Shown here one piece after another: positions 27,058 to 35,913 of a stretch of 64,000 bases of DNA. Where the stretch lies: positions 145,888 to 209,887 of the forward strand of contig JAGVJN010000041.1 in the NCBI GenBank assembly GCA_020051095.1, in the 5' to 3' direction. The stretch comes from Pseudomonadota bacterium (GTDB taxonomy: Bacteria; Pseudomonadota; Gammaproteobacteria; Legionellales; Legionellaceae). The number at the start of each line of letters is the position of its first letter. Within the stretch, counting starts at the first letter, position 1. A model generated the notes under the pieces. That model saw only the letters and a list, made by a program, of their open reading frames with translations. It did no database searches and had not been told where the DNA came from. The position numbers were made by a program, and so were the translations under genes.

Positions 27058-28749
27058 CTAAAAAGAATTTGGCTGGTTCGTTGCACCTTGGCCATTGTTT
27101 GATGATTGGCTGTTAGGCGCTAGATTCGATTCATTATCAATGCGATCAGAACATTTTTTGATGATGGCCTGGTACTGGGTATATTCGTCTGATTTCCTTA
27201 ACATGCCGAACAATCGATGTTCCACTTTAATTTTCGGCGTGATGAGCACTAGGAAATGCTTCAACAAATTCGACGGGACATTGTCAAGATAGGCATCGAC
27301 TTGCTTGAGCGCGTCTGATTTATTAACCGCCGTTTTGAGAATCTGGTTAATCGCCAAATAGTGATTCAGTAATTGATAGGTTTGTTCTAAAATAGCTGGC
27401 TCAAAAACCAATCCAAATTGTTGGTTAGCTGCCTTCATCCTCGGCTGAGTTATTGTTCTCTCATTCGCTAATCGTTGGATAGATATCATGAGTTCGTCCC
27501 GGGAATAACCGCTTATTTCAGTTAAGAGTGTTAATTGATTTTTTGGATAACGAATGAATGCTCGTATCAATTCATCCAGCCGATAAGGCAGGCGTACGGC
27601 ATTAATCGTTGAACAATCGCCTAGTGTTCTGTTTTTTAAATCTTGCAACACATAAGTTAAAGGGATTAAGCCTATTTTTTCTTTAAAATAGCCCATCCCA
27701 TCTCCTTCCCCATTCTCAAAAAGCAACTGATACAGCTTATCTGCGAGTGTTTTCAAATTATTTTTTGTTAAATAGGTCATCACTTGATCGATGAATTGTA
27801 TCTCTGGGGGGAAATTGATTTTCTCTAACCCGTTCACTATTTTTACTAACGTATTTTTCTTTTGCAAAGAATTAGCCATAGCTGCACCCACAATCCCCGC
27901 CAGGAGTTGGCAAATGGATTGTTGAGTATTTCCAGCAATTAAGCTTGACAAAGCGTCCGGAGCAAGCTTTAACGCCTTTGATTCACTTGCTTTTTTCGCC
28001 ACCTCGACTTCCAACTCACCCCATATGCCATCTGACATAGAAAGAATGATATCGCCTTGGTTGAGGGTTAAGATTTCCTTCTGACAAATTTCAGCAAGAT
28101 TGTTGGGGCTAGCTGTCAGCATTTGCACTGAGTTGGGACTCCAAACCCCAAACCCGCGAAAAGATTGGGTTGCCGATACCTGATACTTCACTTTTCCATC
28201 GGCATCAAGCACCACAATACAGGTATCCCCAACATTCGCTAACTCCACTCGATAAGTGCCATTTTGTTGATAGTCAAACTGTGTGGTCGCTAAAGCACAT
28301 GTTGAATCGTATTTTTGGGCGGTGGTGCGCGGTAAAGCTAGGTTTACCGAATTGGCAGCAATGTTAAATAAAGCGGTATCTGTATTGGTTCTACTTTTAA
28401 CAAAATAAGCGCAGGCATATTGCGAAATCTTGGCAATGCTTTTGGATTCATCCTGATCTTCTTCCGATCCGCCCAAGCCATCCGCTGTTGCCATTTTTCC
28501 ACCATCAATAACACCCCGGTCATCAAAATTAAACGCCATCGCTGCCGCGTCTAACACTAACTCTTTGGCAATGTCTTGTTGCTGAAAGGCGTAGCTTGAT
28601 CCAATGAGCATCCCTTGATTATGTGAACGACTCAAGGCATAAAAAGCGTTCCCGAAATAGCTATATCCATTCTCTTCTTCTGTTTTTAACATTGACTTCG
28701 ATTGGACTTCGATGACTCCACTTTCAGAATAAACCTCAGTATGCCTCAT
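27058..28749 (-). CDS. PP2C-like protein phosphatase, candidate effector
   Basis: A 563-residue soluble protein. The first 250 residues carry the PP2C (PPM) pattern: 'ATADGLGG' (88-94, the DGxGG metal motif), 'DSTCALAT' (148-155), 'LANVGDT' (170-176) and 'GDIILSMSDGIWGEL' (232-246, the SDG metal motif). It would remove phosphate from Ser/Thr in a metal-dependent way. The C-terminal 300 residues are helical with no known domain, and the tail is Ser/Asn/Gln rich ('NSQSSNNGQGATNQPNSF'). AGGA lies before ATG 28749. It is divergent from the AnkX-like gene (252-bp gap). A host-directed effector is likely but not shown. Confidence 0.75.
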   Translation of the reverse strand: MRHTEVYSESGVIEVQSKSMLKTEEENGYSYFGNAFYALSRSHNQGMLIGSSYAFQQQDIAKELVLDAAAMAFNFDDRGVIDGGKMATADGLGGSEEDQDESKSIAKISQYACAYFVKSRTNTDTALFNIAANSVNLALPRTTAQKYDSTCALATTQFDYQQNGTYRVELANVGDTCIVVLDADGKVKYQVSATQSFRGFGVWSPNSVQMLTASPNNLAEICQKEILTLNQGDIILSMSDGIWGELEVEVAKKASESKALKLAPDALSSLIAGNTQQSICQLLAGIVGAAMANSLQKKNTLVKIVNGLEKINFPPEIQFIDQVMTYLTKNNLKTLADKLYQLLFENGEGDGMGYFKEKIGLIPLTYVLQDLKNRTLGDCSTINAVRLPYRLDELIRAFIRYPKNQLTLLTEISGYSRDELMISIQRLANERTITQPRMKAANQQFGLVFEPAILEQTYQLLNHYLAINQILKTAVNKSDALKQVDAYLDNVPSNLLKHFLVLITPKIKVEHRLFGMLRKSDEYTQYQAIIKKCSDRIDNESNLAPNSQSSNNGQGATNQPNSF

Positions 28750-29001
28750 TTAAATTCCTGGTCATTAGCTTAACTATTACGAATGGGCTTGAAAAAATAA
28801 CAACCATTCCACGAAAATTCCATCACCCAATAAAATGTTCATAATGATACCATAAAATATATAATTTACACATGCCTGACGGCTTGTTTTAGACTATTTT
28901 TTACCATTTTATCAACATTACACCCTAAAATTTAACCATTTGGTCTTTATTTATTCGTTTGGACTATAATTTAAATAAGTGAATTTTATGACATTTCATT
29001 C

Positions 29002-31944
29002 ATGCCCTCATTACCCGGTTTAACCTATTTAGCTAACTATCCCACCAAAGACCTGTGGCGATTATTTGTCGATGGGCGGTTTTGGGCCAAAGAAAAGGGT
29101 TGGGAAGGCTATGAAAAAAGGGAGGCTGGTAGTCTCAGTGCAGGACTTGAAAGTTTATTCTACTTTGCTATGAAAGCGAATGAGACCAAAGATTTCGCCA
29201 TTAGCGTGGAGTTAATCAAAGAAATTCATGCTCGCTGCGGCAAAGGTGTGACTGAATTAGAAGATAAAAGTCCCGGAGAACCACGAGATCATGAAACCGT
29301 ATCATTTGCAATTCCTGCCAGTAAAGCAACGTCCAAAGGCGTTGCCGAGTTATTAGGCATTGAATTTTTAATGAAAAATGCAGAATTTGGCCCAGGAACT
29401 CCCTCTGTTTTTGCAGCTCATATCAGCACCAATCAATTAGAAGAAGCGAAAAAAAAACCCCATAATATCGACAACCTAGGATTAGCTATCTACCAACAAA
29501 TGGTCCTAGATGGTTACGAGAATAGCACGCATTTTTATATCGCACCAAGAGACAACGTCGAAGAAATACTTCATTTTTTAACCGCTTCTTACAATAAAGA
29601 GATACAACAAGCCGACACACTTGATAAAAAAATAACGATCATCGCAAGGTATACGAAATATTATGAAATACTGCATCCTTTCAAAGATGCCAATGGCAGA
29701 ACGTTCGTGAATATCTTGATGAATATCATGTTAATGAAAGAAGGCTTGCCGCCTGCGACGTTCTATGAACCAAATGTCTTTGATCTGTATAGTAGTGAAG
29801 AACTAGCCCACGTCATCAAAGAGTCTATGTATAATACACTTCACATCATTGACGCCCATAAGACCAGCCAAAAACTATCACTCTACGGTTTTCAAGAAAG
29901 CGCTAGTTCCAATTTTTTAGATGTATTCAAAAGCCCATCCTACGCCACATTAACGACTAACAAGAAAGCCCATTCAACGATAGAGGTCGATGACAAAGCG
30001 GTATTAACCGTATTTTCTTCGCTGGGGAAAGATTACCCACTCCATTGGGCAGTTGTGTATGAAACAGGGGACGGGATACTGGCTGACATTATTTCAAACA
30101 ATAAAAAAGACATTAACCGCATTATCCCAGAGGGTGCACCGCCACTGTATGTAGGAAGGACACCCTTGCATATTGCCACCCTAACCAACAATAAAACCAT
30201 GTTTGATCTGCTACTTAAAAATGGGGCAGATAGTACCGCTCAAGACTATTCCAGCAAAACAATTTTGCATTACATCGCCGAATATAATAACCCCGAGCTA
30301 TTGGTTGGCAATGCCTCTATCTTAAAAAATTTCAAATTACTGAGCGCTCAAGATCAGCAAGGTAAAACAGCCTTGCACTACGCTGCCGCTTCTGGAAATA
30401 GTGACTTAATTAAAATGTTATTAATCGATAATCCCGATTACCTCAATAAGCAAGATAAAGACCAGAAAACCGCATTGCATTATGCCGCGGAAGCCGGCAA
30501 CCTAGAGCTTGTTCAATTATTGATTACCACTGGAGCCAAAGTCGATGTGACTGATTCGGCTGGCCATTCTCCCATGTCACTTGCTTGTAAAACCAAACAA
30601 AAAGCGGTCATGACCACCTTGATTGATACGGGCCCTCGAATCGATGAAACAACCTTGTCACTCTTAGCCAATCACAAGGATATTGAAATGTTTAATAGGA
30701 TGCTTACTAAAATCCCTGGTTTATTAAAGGACGAAACAACATTTCGATATGCCCTCGCCCTGGGAGACCCTGACATTGTGGATCGTTTTCTATCTGCTGG
30801 CATGGATATCAATACCGTTTTTAGTAGTGATGGCTCAACACCGATATTAAAAGCAGCCTTGTTCAACTATTCTAAGTTGATAGCGTTTCTTGCCAAAAAA
30901 AATGCCAACGTCAATATCACATTCCCCAGTGGTGAGAATCTATTTCATATTATCGCTATTTCGTCAAAACCCGAGTTAATTATTGAAGGGTTGAAGATGA
31001 AAGAAGCGCCTACCTTGCTTTTCCAACAAAATAAAGCGGGGGAAAGTCCTATTATCCGCTTAGCCAGAAACCGTAGTTTATTACCGATTATCAAGCATAA
31101 CATTGATTTAAAAGCCCCTGTGGATAACAAAGGCAATACGATCCTCCATGCTGCCATGGTCAATTTAGATATCCCGGCCATCGAAGCTATTTTGACAAAG
31201 GAACCCTCCTTGATTAATAGCACCAATTCAAAAGGACAAACGCCACTTTGTTATGCTATTGAAAACATGAGTGACTATAAAATATCGAGCAGTCAAAAAG
31301 AGCTGATTGACCTTAACCAACGATTAGCCACTTATAAAGTGGATTTCACAGCAAAAGATAGTTCTGGAAATACAGCGATAGATTATGCCATTGCCAGAGG
31401 TTGGTTCCGTTATAGCCTCTCTCTCATAACACAGAATGACAAACCCAAATTGCGCCCAGCGATTAACTACTTAGAAAGCCTTACCGAATCAAATTTTAGT
31501 CGAACCAAAGATACCTTCAAAAAAACCTTGCTTTCTCAATTGAGCGATAATCCAATCGTTGCGGCAACGCAATTAGATGAATTATATCGGGACATTCTGC
31601 AAAATCGCATTAAAGTGCCACAAAACTATAAGCAAGCCTCGATTTTAGACTTCTTTTCAAAAGCGACTCCCGAACAAGTTGTCCACAACGAGATTTTGAA
31701 ACAAATAGACTCAGCTTATCGAAATACAATTATAGAAATCCCTTCCTATCTGGCTTCCGATAGCATACGCGATCACAATAAAAAAGAGGAAATCATAGCC
31801 TTACTGCCCGACTATTTAAGACAACATAAACTTGCTCAAAACATATCATTAACGCAGGTGAGAGACTTACAATCGCAATGCTATGAAGCAATAGAGTCTA
31901 AATCCGAGAAAACACAAAGTAACGTTAATCTTCGCCATCACTAA
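29002..31944 (+). CDS. ankX: AnkX-like Fic-domain ankyrin protein (phosphocholine transferase homologue)
   Basis: A 980-residue protein; L. pneumophila AnkX has 949. The Fic active-site motif HPFKDANGR begins at residue 225 (AnkX uses His229), within a helical Fic core (about 60-290). After a linker of about 55 residues, ankyrin repeats run from about 345 to 800, for example 'GRTPLHIATLTNNKTMFDLL', 'GKTALHYAAASGNSDLIKML' and 'KTALHYAAEAGNLELVQLLI'. A helical tail follows. AnkX transfers phosphocholine from CDP-choline to host Rab1 and Rab35 after Dot/Icm delivery, altering vesicle traffic. The conserved motif supports an active enzyme, but which group it transfers (phosphocholine or AMP) cannot be proven here. 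A TATAAT lies at 28965-28970. Confidence 0.88.
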   Translation: MPSLPGLTYLANYPTKDLWRLFVDGRFWAKEKGWEGYEKREAGSLSAGLESLFYFAMKANETKDFAISVELIKEIHARCGKGVTELEDKSPGEPRDHETVSFAIPASKATSKGVAELLGIEFLMKNAEFGPGTPSVFAAHISTNQLEEAKKKPHNIDNLGLAIYQQMVLDGYENSTHFYIAPRDNVEEILHFLTASYNKEIQQADTLDKKITIIARYTKYYEILHPFKDANGRTFVNILMNIMLMKEGLPPATFYEPNVFDLYSSEELAHVIKESMYNTLHIIDAHKTSQKLSLYGFQESASSNFLDVFKSPSYATLTTNKKAHSTIEVDDKAVLTVFSSLGKDYPLHWAVVYETGDGILADIISNNKKDINRIIPEGAPPLYVGRTPLHIATLTNNKTMFDLLLKNGADSTAQDYSSKTILHYIAEYNNPELLVGNASILKNFKLLSAQDQQGKTALHYAAASGNSDLIKMLLIDNPDYLNKQDKDQKTALHYAAEAGNLELVQLLITTGAKVDVTDSAGHSPMSLACKTKQKAVMTTLIDTGPRIDETTLSLLANHKDIEMFNRMLTKIPGLLKDETTFRYALALGDPDIVDRFLSAGMDINTVFSSDGSTPILKAALFNYSKLIAFLAKKNANVNITFPSGENLFHIIAISSKPELIIEGLKMKEAPTLLFQQNKAGESPIIRLARNRSLLPIIKHNIDLKAPVDNKGNTILHAAMVNLDIPAIEAILTKEPSLINSTNSKGQTPLCYAIENMSDYKISSSQKELIDLNQRLATYKVDFTAKDSSGNTAIDYAIARGWFRYSLSLITQNDKPKLRPAINYLESLTESNFSRTKDTFKKTLLSQLSDNPIVAATQLDELYRDILQNRIKVPQNYKQASILDFFSKATPEQVVHNEILKQIDSAYRNTIIEIPSYLASDSIRDHNKKEEIIALLPDYLRQHKLAQNISLTQVRDLQSQCYEAIESKSEKTQSNVNLRHH

Positions 31945-31965
31945 GGGAGATCTAGGTAGTGCCTC

Positions 31966-32046
31966 AATATAATTTCCTTCATTTTCCTTCTCCCCAGACA
32001 TGGGGAGAAGGTGCCCAAAAGGGCGGATGAGGGGTTGATGAATCGA
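31966..32046 (+). repeat. Dispersed palindromic repeat, copy 2
   Basis: It has the same 10-bp stem CCTTCTCCCC/GGGGAGAAGG and the same downstream text as copy 1 (GTGCCCAA..GGGCGGA.GAGGGGTTG.TGAATCGA), with only a few differences. It lies just after the AnkX-like gene. Confidence 0.75.
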
Positions 32047-32204
32047 ATGTTATTATTTTGATGAGTAGCAGATTCTGCTTGAGATGCTTATAAAAAATTT
32101 TTTCCTAGTCTACGCTAGTAACGCAACCAAAACATACTTTCTCAACGGGATGTGTATCTCAAAAAATGGCTAGTTTGCTTAAGGCTAATTAGACATTGCT
32201 TGGG

Positions 32205-32762
32205 TTATACCATCACTCTTAAGCCAACCGAAGTTAAAATCATCGCTGGCACATTACCCCCTTTAGAGCTGCCATTCACTTGCACGGTTAACAACAAGTT
32301 TCGTGTCAAAGCCGTATCACCACCCACACCACCGTATAAAGCAACTCGGGTATGTGTGCCTGTGACAATGCCGGCATTATTGAGGGTATGATGAACCCAG
32401 GCAGGTCCGATTTTTGCGAAAAGATGTACCGAATTTACCAACGGGTAAATCCCTTTGATAACCGCATCTATCACATGATTTTCGCTACCTGTTGGGGGCC
32501 TTAGTCCTCCTCCAAAGGTTTCATCGGTGTGTTGGGTAAACCCGGCTTCCACCGCCCAATTGGGATCAAACTGATAACCCCCATTGACATTCCAGCCAAC
32601 GCCATCATTGTTATCATTCCCTGAATTAATCACTTTTTCTTTAATGTAGGAATAACCGATGTTTCCTTCGATATAGATTCCGAGTAGGTCTTGGTTTATG
32701 GCAAACCCAGAAGCACTGAACAACATGAGTGCACTGCCCATCCACAATACTGATTTTTTCAT
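32205..32762 (-). CDS. Outer-membrane beta-barrel protein (OmpA-like)
   Basis: The start was placed at ATG 32762 because it opens a signal peptide (MKKSVLWMGSALMLFSASGF) and has AGGATTAAGGAT before it; upstream codons add nothing sensible. The mature part, about 165 residues, has the eight-strand pattern of small OMPs: 'GIYIEGNIGYSYIKEK', 'GVGWNVNGGYQFDPNWAVEAG' in parts, 'LFAKIGPAWVHH' and a final 'MILTSVGLRVMV'. It probably lies in the outer membrane. No ligand is suggested. Confidence 0.77.
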   Translation of the reverse strand: MKKSVLWMGSALMLFSASGFAINQDLLGIYIEGNIGYSYIKEKVINSGNDNNDGVGWNVNGGYQFDPNWAVEAGFTQHTDETFGGGLRPPTGSENHVIDAVIKGIYPLVNSVHLFAKIGPAWVHHTLNNAGIVTGTHTRVALYGGVGGDTALTRNLLLTVQVNGSSKGGNVPAMILTSVGLRVMV

Positions 32763-32971
32763 ATCCTTAATCCTAAAACACATCACCATTATGCCAAAAA
32801 AATTGTACCACAACCTGATAAAGCGCATGTGATTAGGAGAAACGTGGTGGCAAGTAAGAAACGCTTATTCATAAATTTCCTTATTAATTTTTATTTTTGC
32901 AGTTTTAAGCGTTAGATAATCTCATATCTCCTATCATTTGACAAACTAGAATTTGCTCTTTGGATGGGCAT

Positions 32972-33007
32972 AAAAAAATCCCGGAACATGGAATACCGGG
33001 ATTTTTT
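32972..33007 (-). terminator. Rho-independent terminator
   Basis: AAAAAATCCCGG and CCGGGATTTTTT form a long stem with an 11-base loop; the A-run on one side and T-run on the other let it work in both directions. It lies 40 bp after the stop of the membrane/coiled-coil gene on the minus strand. Confidence 0.85.
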
Positions 33008-33047
33008 AAAATGACAAAAAAAGGAAGTGTTGCTAGTTAATATTTGA

Positions 33048-34379
33048 TTACAAGCAATTCGCAGTCGCATATGCTGCAGAAGTAGCAAGACCCGCCGCGT
33101 TTAAAGGCGGTGGAAGGAATATTGATCCACCGATTCCAGCGAGCGCTAACCCACAGTTTTTTGCTTTGGTCGCTTCACCTTTCACTTCATTGATCTGTTG
33201 CTCAGCGGTTGTTTTAACCTGTGTAACTTCTTGTTGAAGCTCTAAAATTTTAGCATCACTGACTTTTTTCGCAGCTTGCATTTTCGAATCAACGTCTTTC
33301 ATAATGCTTTCTCGTATTTGCGATTCAAAGGCAAATAACGGATCATATTGAGTCACTGTGCCTGTATTTGGTGTATTGGCTGAAGTCGATGTATCGCTGT
33401 CAACAAACGTGCTCGTTGTTGAGTAGGGCACGTCTATAAATGGCTGATCATAGCAATACCGGCTATCCATCGTATAGTTGGTAAGTGTCACATTGGCATC
33501 CATGGGTGGGTATAGTGGGCACATTCCATCAGAAGGCAGGTCATTACCAACGCTTGCAGTCCCAAAAGCATTCCTGCCGATTTGAACAGCAGCTGTGGCG
33601 GCTAGCAACACCACGAACGCCTTGCCAACGGTAGACCAAGAAGGCATGTAGCTGCCAACGGTAGACAACGAAGAAGGCAGATAGTTTTGATACCAGCTTT
33701 GGCTTGATTTGGTTTCTTCACTAGTTTGCCCATCTAAAGTGCTTGGTGTGCTAACAGGCGAAGCGGTGGTACTTTGGGGTGAAGTTGTTCCTGAATCCAA
33801 TTTTTCTTCTTCATCATTTTCTTCTTCATCATTTTGTTCTTCATCTTGTGGAGATTTAGCAGGCGTTTGATCCTCCTCGCCTTCTTGTTGAGAGTTATTC
33901 CCAAGCTTTAACTCATCATCCTCATTGGCACCCTTTTTGGGGTCGGCCAAAAGCAAACTGCCCATTAGGCTGGGCGAAGAACTTTCTAGCTCACTCTCAA
34001 GAACTTCCTTACCCCCTAAAGTCGCCTGAGGCGTATCGGTTAACTCTTTAACGGTCGCGCTTTGTTTGAAAATACGGTTATACACGAATTTTGTCAGCGC
34101 AAACCCTGCTGTTAATAGTCCAGCCACTGCAATGGCAGAACCCACTGTGATTGCAATTGCCGCAGCAGGTGCTGCCACCAATCCAAAACCGATAGGAAGC
34201 AGCCCTAGGCCAATAATAGTTGCTACCACAGCGACAGATAAAACTAAGAAAGTAAGAAATCCAGCGTAGTAGGGATGCTCTGAGAACCATTTGCGAAAGT
34301 TATTAAAAAATCTGGCATAAAATGGTGTTGTTTCAACTGGCTGATAATCGTTTTCAGTGAATGATGGTGAATTTGGCAT
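33048..34379 (-). CDS. Membrane protein with acidic linker and coiled coil, candidate effector
   Basis: A 443-residue protein. Residues about 38-105 hold two or three hydrophobic helices rich in Gly/Ala/Val. About 115-215 is a disordered acidic stretch (Glu/Asp/Gln/Ser rich, with runs such as EEENDEEE). A short hydrophobic segment lies near 250-270 ('AFVVLLAATAAVQIG'). About 350-410 is a coiled coil ('KILELQQEVTQVKTTAEQQI'), and a hydrophobic Gly/Ala-rich C-terminus ends in Cys-Leu. There is no signal peptide. This layout fits effectors that insert into the host vacuole membrane. The promoter carries a PmrA-type tandem box (34437-34456), strong contextual support for virulence regulation. A terminator follows. 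Confidence 0.72.
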   Translation of the reverse strand: MPNSPSFTENDYQPVETTPFYARFFNNFRKWFSEHPYYAGFLTFLVLSVAVVATIIGLGLLPIGFGLVAAPAAAIAITVGSAIAVAGLLTAGFALTKFVYNRIFKQSATVKELTDTPQATLGGKEVLESELESSSPSLMGSLLLADPKKGANEDDELKLGNNSQQEGEEDQTPAKSPQDEEQNDEEENDEEEKLDSGTTSPQSTTASPVSTPSTLDGQTSEETKSSQSWYQNYLPSSLSTVGSYMPSWSTVGKAFVVLLAATAAVQIGRNAFGTASVGNDLPSDGMCPLYPPMDANVTLTNYTMDSRYCYDQPFIDVPYSTTSTFVDSDTSTSANTPNTGTVTQYDPLFAFESQIRESIMKDVDSKMQAAKKVSDAKILELQQEVTQVKTTAEQQINEVKGEATKAKNCGLALAGIGGSIFLPPPLNAAGLATSAAYATANCL

Positions 34380-34423
34380 AATCTTCTCTAGTAATTAAAC
34401 AGGTTGATGGATTTTGGCCAGCG

Positions 34424-34456
34424 ATTATACAAACAAAACCTTAAGGTTTTATTAAG
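34424..34456 (-). promoter_or_regulatory. PmrA-type tandem box and -10 element
   Basis: On the minus strand the text CTTAATAAA-AC-CTTAAGGTT (34456 to 34437) fits the tandem half-site layout cTTAATatT-N2-cTTAATatT known for Legionella PmrA, with an 11-bp repeat step. A TATAAT (34429-34424) lies 7 bases downstream and no good -35 box is seen, as expected for an activator-dependent promoter of the 33048-34379 gene. Confidence 0.6.
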
Positions 34457-34889
34457 AGCACGGTGATTTATTATGAGTCAGCTATGTGCGGGACAAAATG
34501 CATTACTCCAGTCGTTGCTAAGCTCTGGGTGGCAATGACATCAAGATTAATTTATTCCTGGCACAAGGAATCGTCTTCGCCAATGCTCCCCGTATTCCGG
34601 CCAAAGGCCTTCATACGGGCTACTTTTAAAATGTAGCCCGCATGCAACAAAGTGGAATGCGGGAATTACTTGGTGAAGCCGAGACATTCTTATTTTTTGT
34701 CCTGCACAGAGATGAGTCAGAATTGTGCCGGCCAAAATTAAAAAAGGCCTCGGCTTCGCCGATTCTCTTTTGTCCGGTAGAAAGGTTAACGTATTTTTAT
34801 ACCCGCCTATCTCCTAACCGATTGAAAAAAAGCTTGTTCCTTAGAAAGTTCTGACTTATTCTTAATTTTTTAAGAAGTTAGGATAGCGT
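34457..34889. other. Intergenic interval rich in palindromes
   Basis: No convincing gene is present. It holds three nested hairpins at 34588-34663 and a wider inverted pair GAAGCCGAG (near 34675) and CTCGGCTTC (near 34748). The last 100 bases lead to the ribosome-binding site of the next small gene. Confidence 0.5.
34588..34663. repeat. Composite palindromic repeat (three nested hairpins)
   Basis: Hairpin 1 is CCCGTATTCCGGCC-AAA-GGCCTTCATACGGG (34588-34619, one mismatch pair). Hairpin 2 is GGGCTAC/GTAGCCC (34617-34639). Hairpin 3 is CCCGCAT/ATGCGGG (34637-34663). The outer units face each other, joined by the central one, a BIME-like arrangement. The same CCCGCAT palindrome type occurs at 19721. 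Confidence 0.65.
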
Positions 34890-35261
34890 ATGTTAAACAA
34901 AATAATGGGTTTCATTTTTGTAGTACTATTTGTGTCGAGTAGCTATGCTCAAAACACGGAAGAACTGGTTGAATACTCTCATCAATTTCATCCGAATAAA
35001 ATGGAATCCTTCAGCAACCCGTTTTTTTGGTCTGTCAACGCTGAATGCCGGGTAAAATTAGATAATCAATCCGCCACATTTCGAGCACTTGTGAAAAATC
35101 AAAGCGGCACGGTAAACGGCCAACCTGTGAAAGAAGGTCAAGAAATCACCATGACCGTTAGCGATGGCCAGTCTATCACCGTATCAGCCTCAGGTTGGGC
35201 AACCGTCGAAGTCACCGATTTAAGCGCCTTCCCTGTCACCGTTACTTGCAAATTGATTTGA
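34890..35261 (+). CDS. Small exported hypothetical protein
   Basis: A 123-residue protein with a signal peptide (MLNKIMGFIFVVLFVSSSYA) and AGGA seven bases before the ATG. The mature 100 residues are beta-rich with two cysteines (NAECRV and VTCKLI) at opposite ends that could form a disulfide, and a 'GTVNGQPVKEGQEITMTVSD' segment typical of small beta-sandwich periplasmic domains. Function unknown. It converges on the cysteine-rich exported gene 32 bp away. Confidence 0.75.
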   Translation: MLNKIMGFIFVVLFVSSSYAQNTEELVEYSHQFHPNKMESFSNPFFWSVNAECRVKLDNQSATFRALVKNQSGTVNGQPVKEGQEITMTVSDGQSITVSASGWATVEVTDLSAFPVTVTCKLI

Positions 35262-35293
35262 AATATACCCGCAATCAGTTGCTAAGAACCTAT

Positions 35294-35695
35294 CTACTGC
35301 ATTTGCTTACTCGTCGAGCTATCTTGTTTCAAGGGTTTTGGCTTATCTGGCGCTGGATTGGTTGAAACTCTTGGGACAACGATATCTTGACCAAACGTTT
35401 TTTTAATCCTTATTTCACCCGGTTGTAATATACTCGACTGACCATTCGCTCTGCGACAACGTTGGGTGTGGCATTTCATTTTACAAACGCTTTGGATACA
35501 CCCATAACATCCCCAATTATCCCAGCAGCAAGCCCAGGTCCCCTCGACTGTTGAGGTAAAGGTTCCGCCTGCAAGCTCACACACGCCTTTCATATCAGAA
35601 TTTGTCCCACCGGTATTCGGAGCCGAATATAGGGGGTTTGACAGAAGAATGAAGAGAAAAACGAAACATTGACTTGCGGTCCTTAAAAAAGCCAT
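35294..35695 (-). CDS. Cysteine-rich exported protein
   Basis: A 133-residue protein with a signal peptide (residues 1-24, cleavage after LYSA) and a very strong AAGGAGGTGA ribosome-binding site before ATG 35695. The middle has nine cysteines within about 45 residues ('VCELAGG', 'ACCWDNWGCYGCIQSVCKMK', 'CHTQRC'), suggesting a disulfide knot or metal site outside the cytoplasm. A Pro/Lys/Ser-rich tail follows. No family recognised. The strong ribosome-binding site suggests high expression. Confidence 0.75.
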   Translation of the reverse strand: MAFLRTASQCFVFLFILLSNPLYSAPNTGGTNSDMKGVCELAGGTFTSTVEGTWACCWDNWGCYGCIQSVCKMKCHTQRCRRANGQSSILQPGEIRIKKTFGQDIVVPRVSTNPAPDKPKPLKQDSSTSKQMQ

Positions 35696-35753
35696 GATTC
35701 ACCTCCTTGGAATCGTACTCTCTAAGTATGGCAAACTCCTATCAATATTCAAC

Positions 35754-35882
35754 AGAACTTCTAAATAACTTCCTTCATTGTTCCCCTCTCCCCGGAAACG
35801 GGGAGAGAGTGAGAGAGGGGTTTTTGAAATGAAATTATATCGTGATGTGTGGCACCGAGTGCCTAAAATGTTCACGAAAAAC
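35754..35882 (+). repeat. Dispersed palindromic repeat, copy 3 (long form)
   Basis: It begins ACTTCTAAATAACTTCC, then has a CTCTCCCCGG/GGGGAGAG stem, and continues with 'TTATATCGTGATGTGTGGCA' and 'CCGAGTGCCTAAAATGTTCACG'. The whole 130 bases align with the copy at 41394-41534. Confidence 0.7.
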
Positions 35883-35913
35883 ATGTTTAGCGAAAAGACT
35901 GGCAAGAGGGAAG

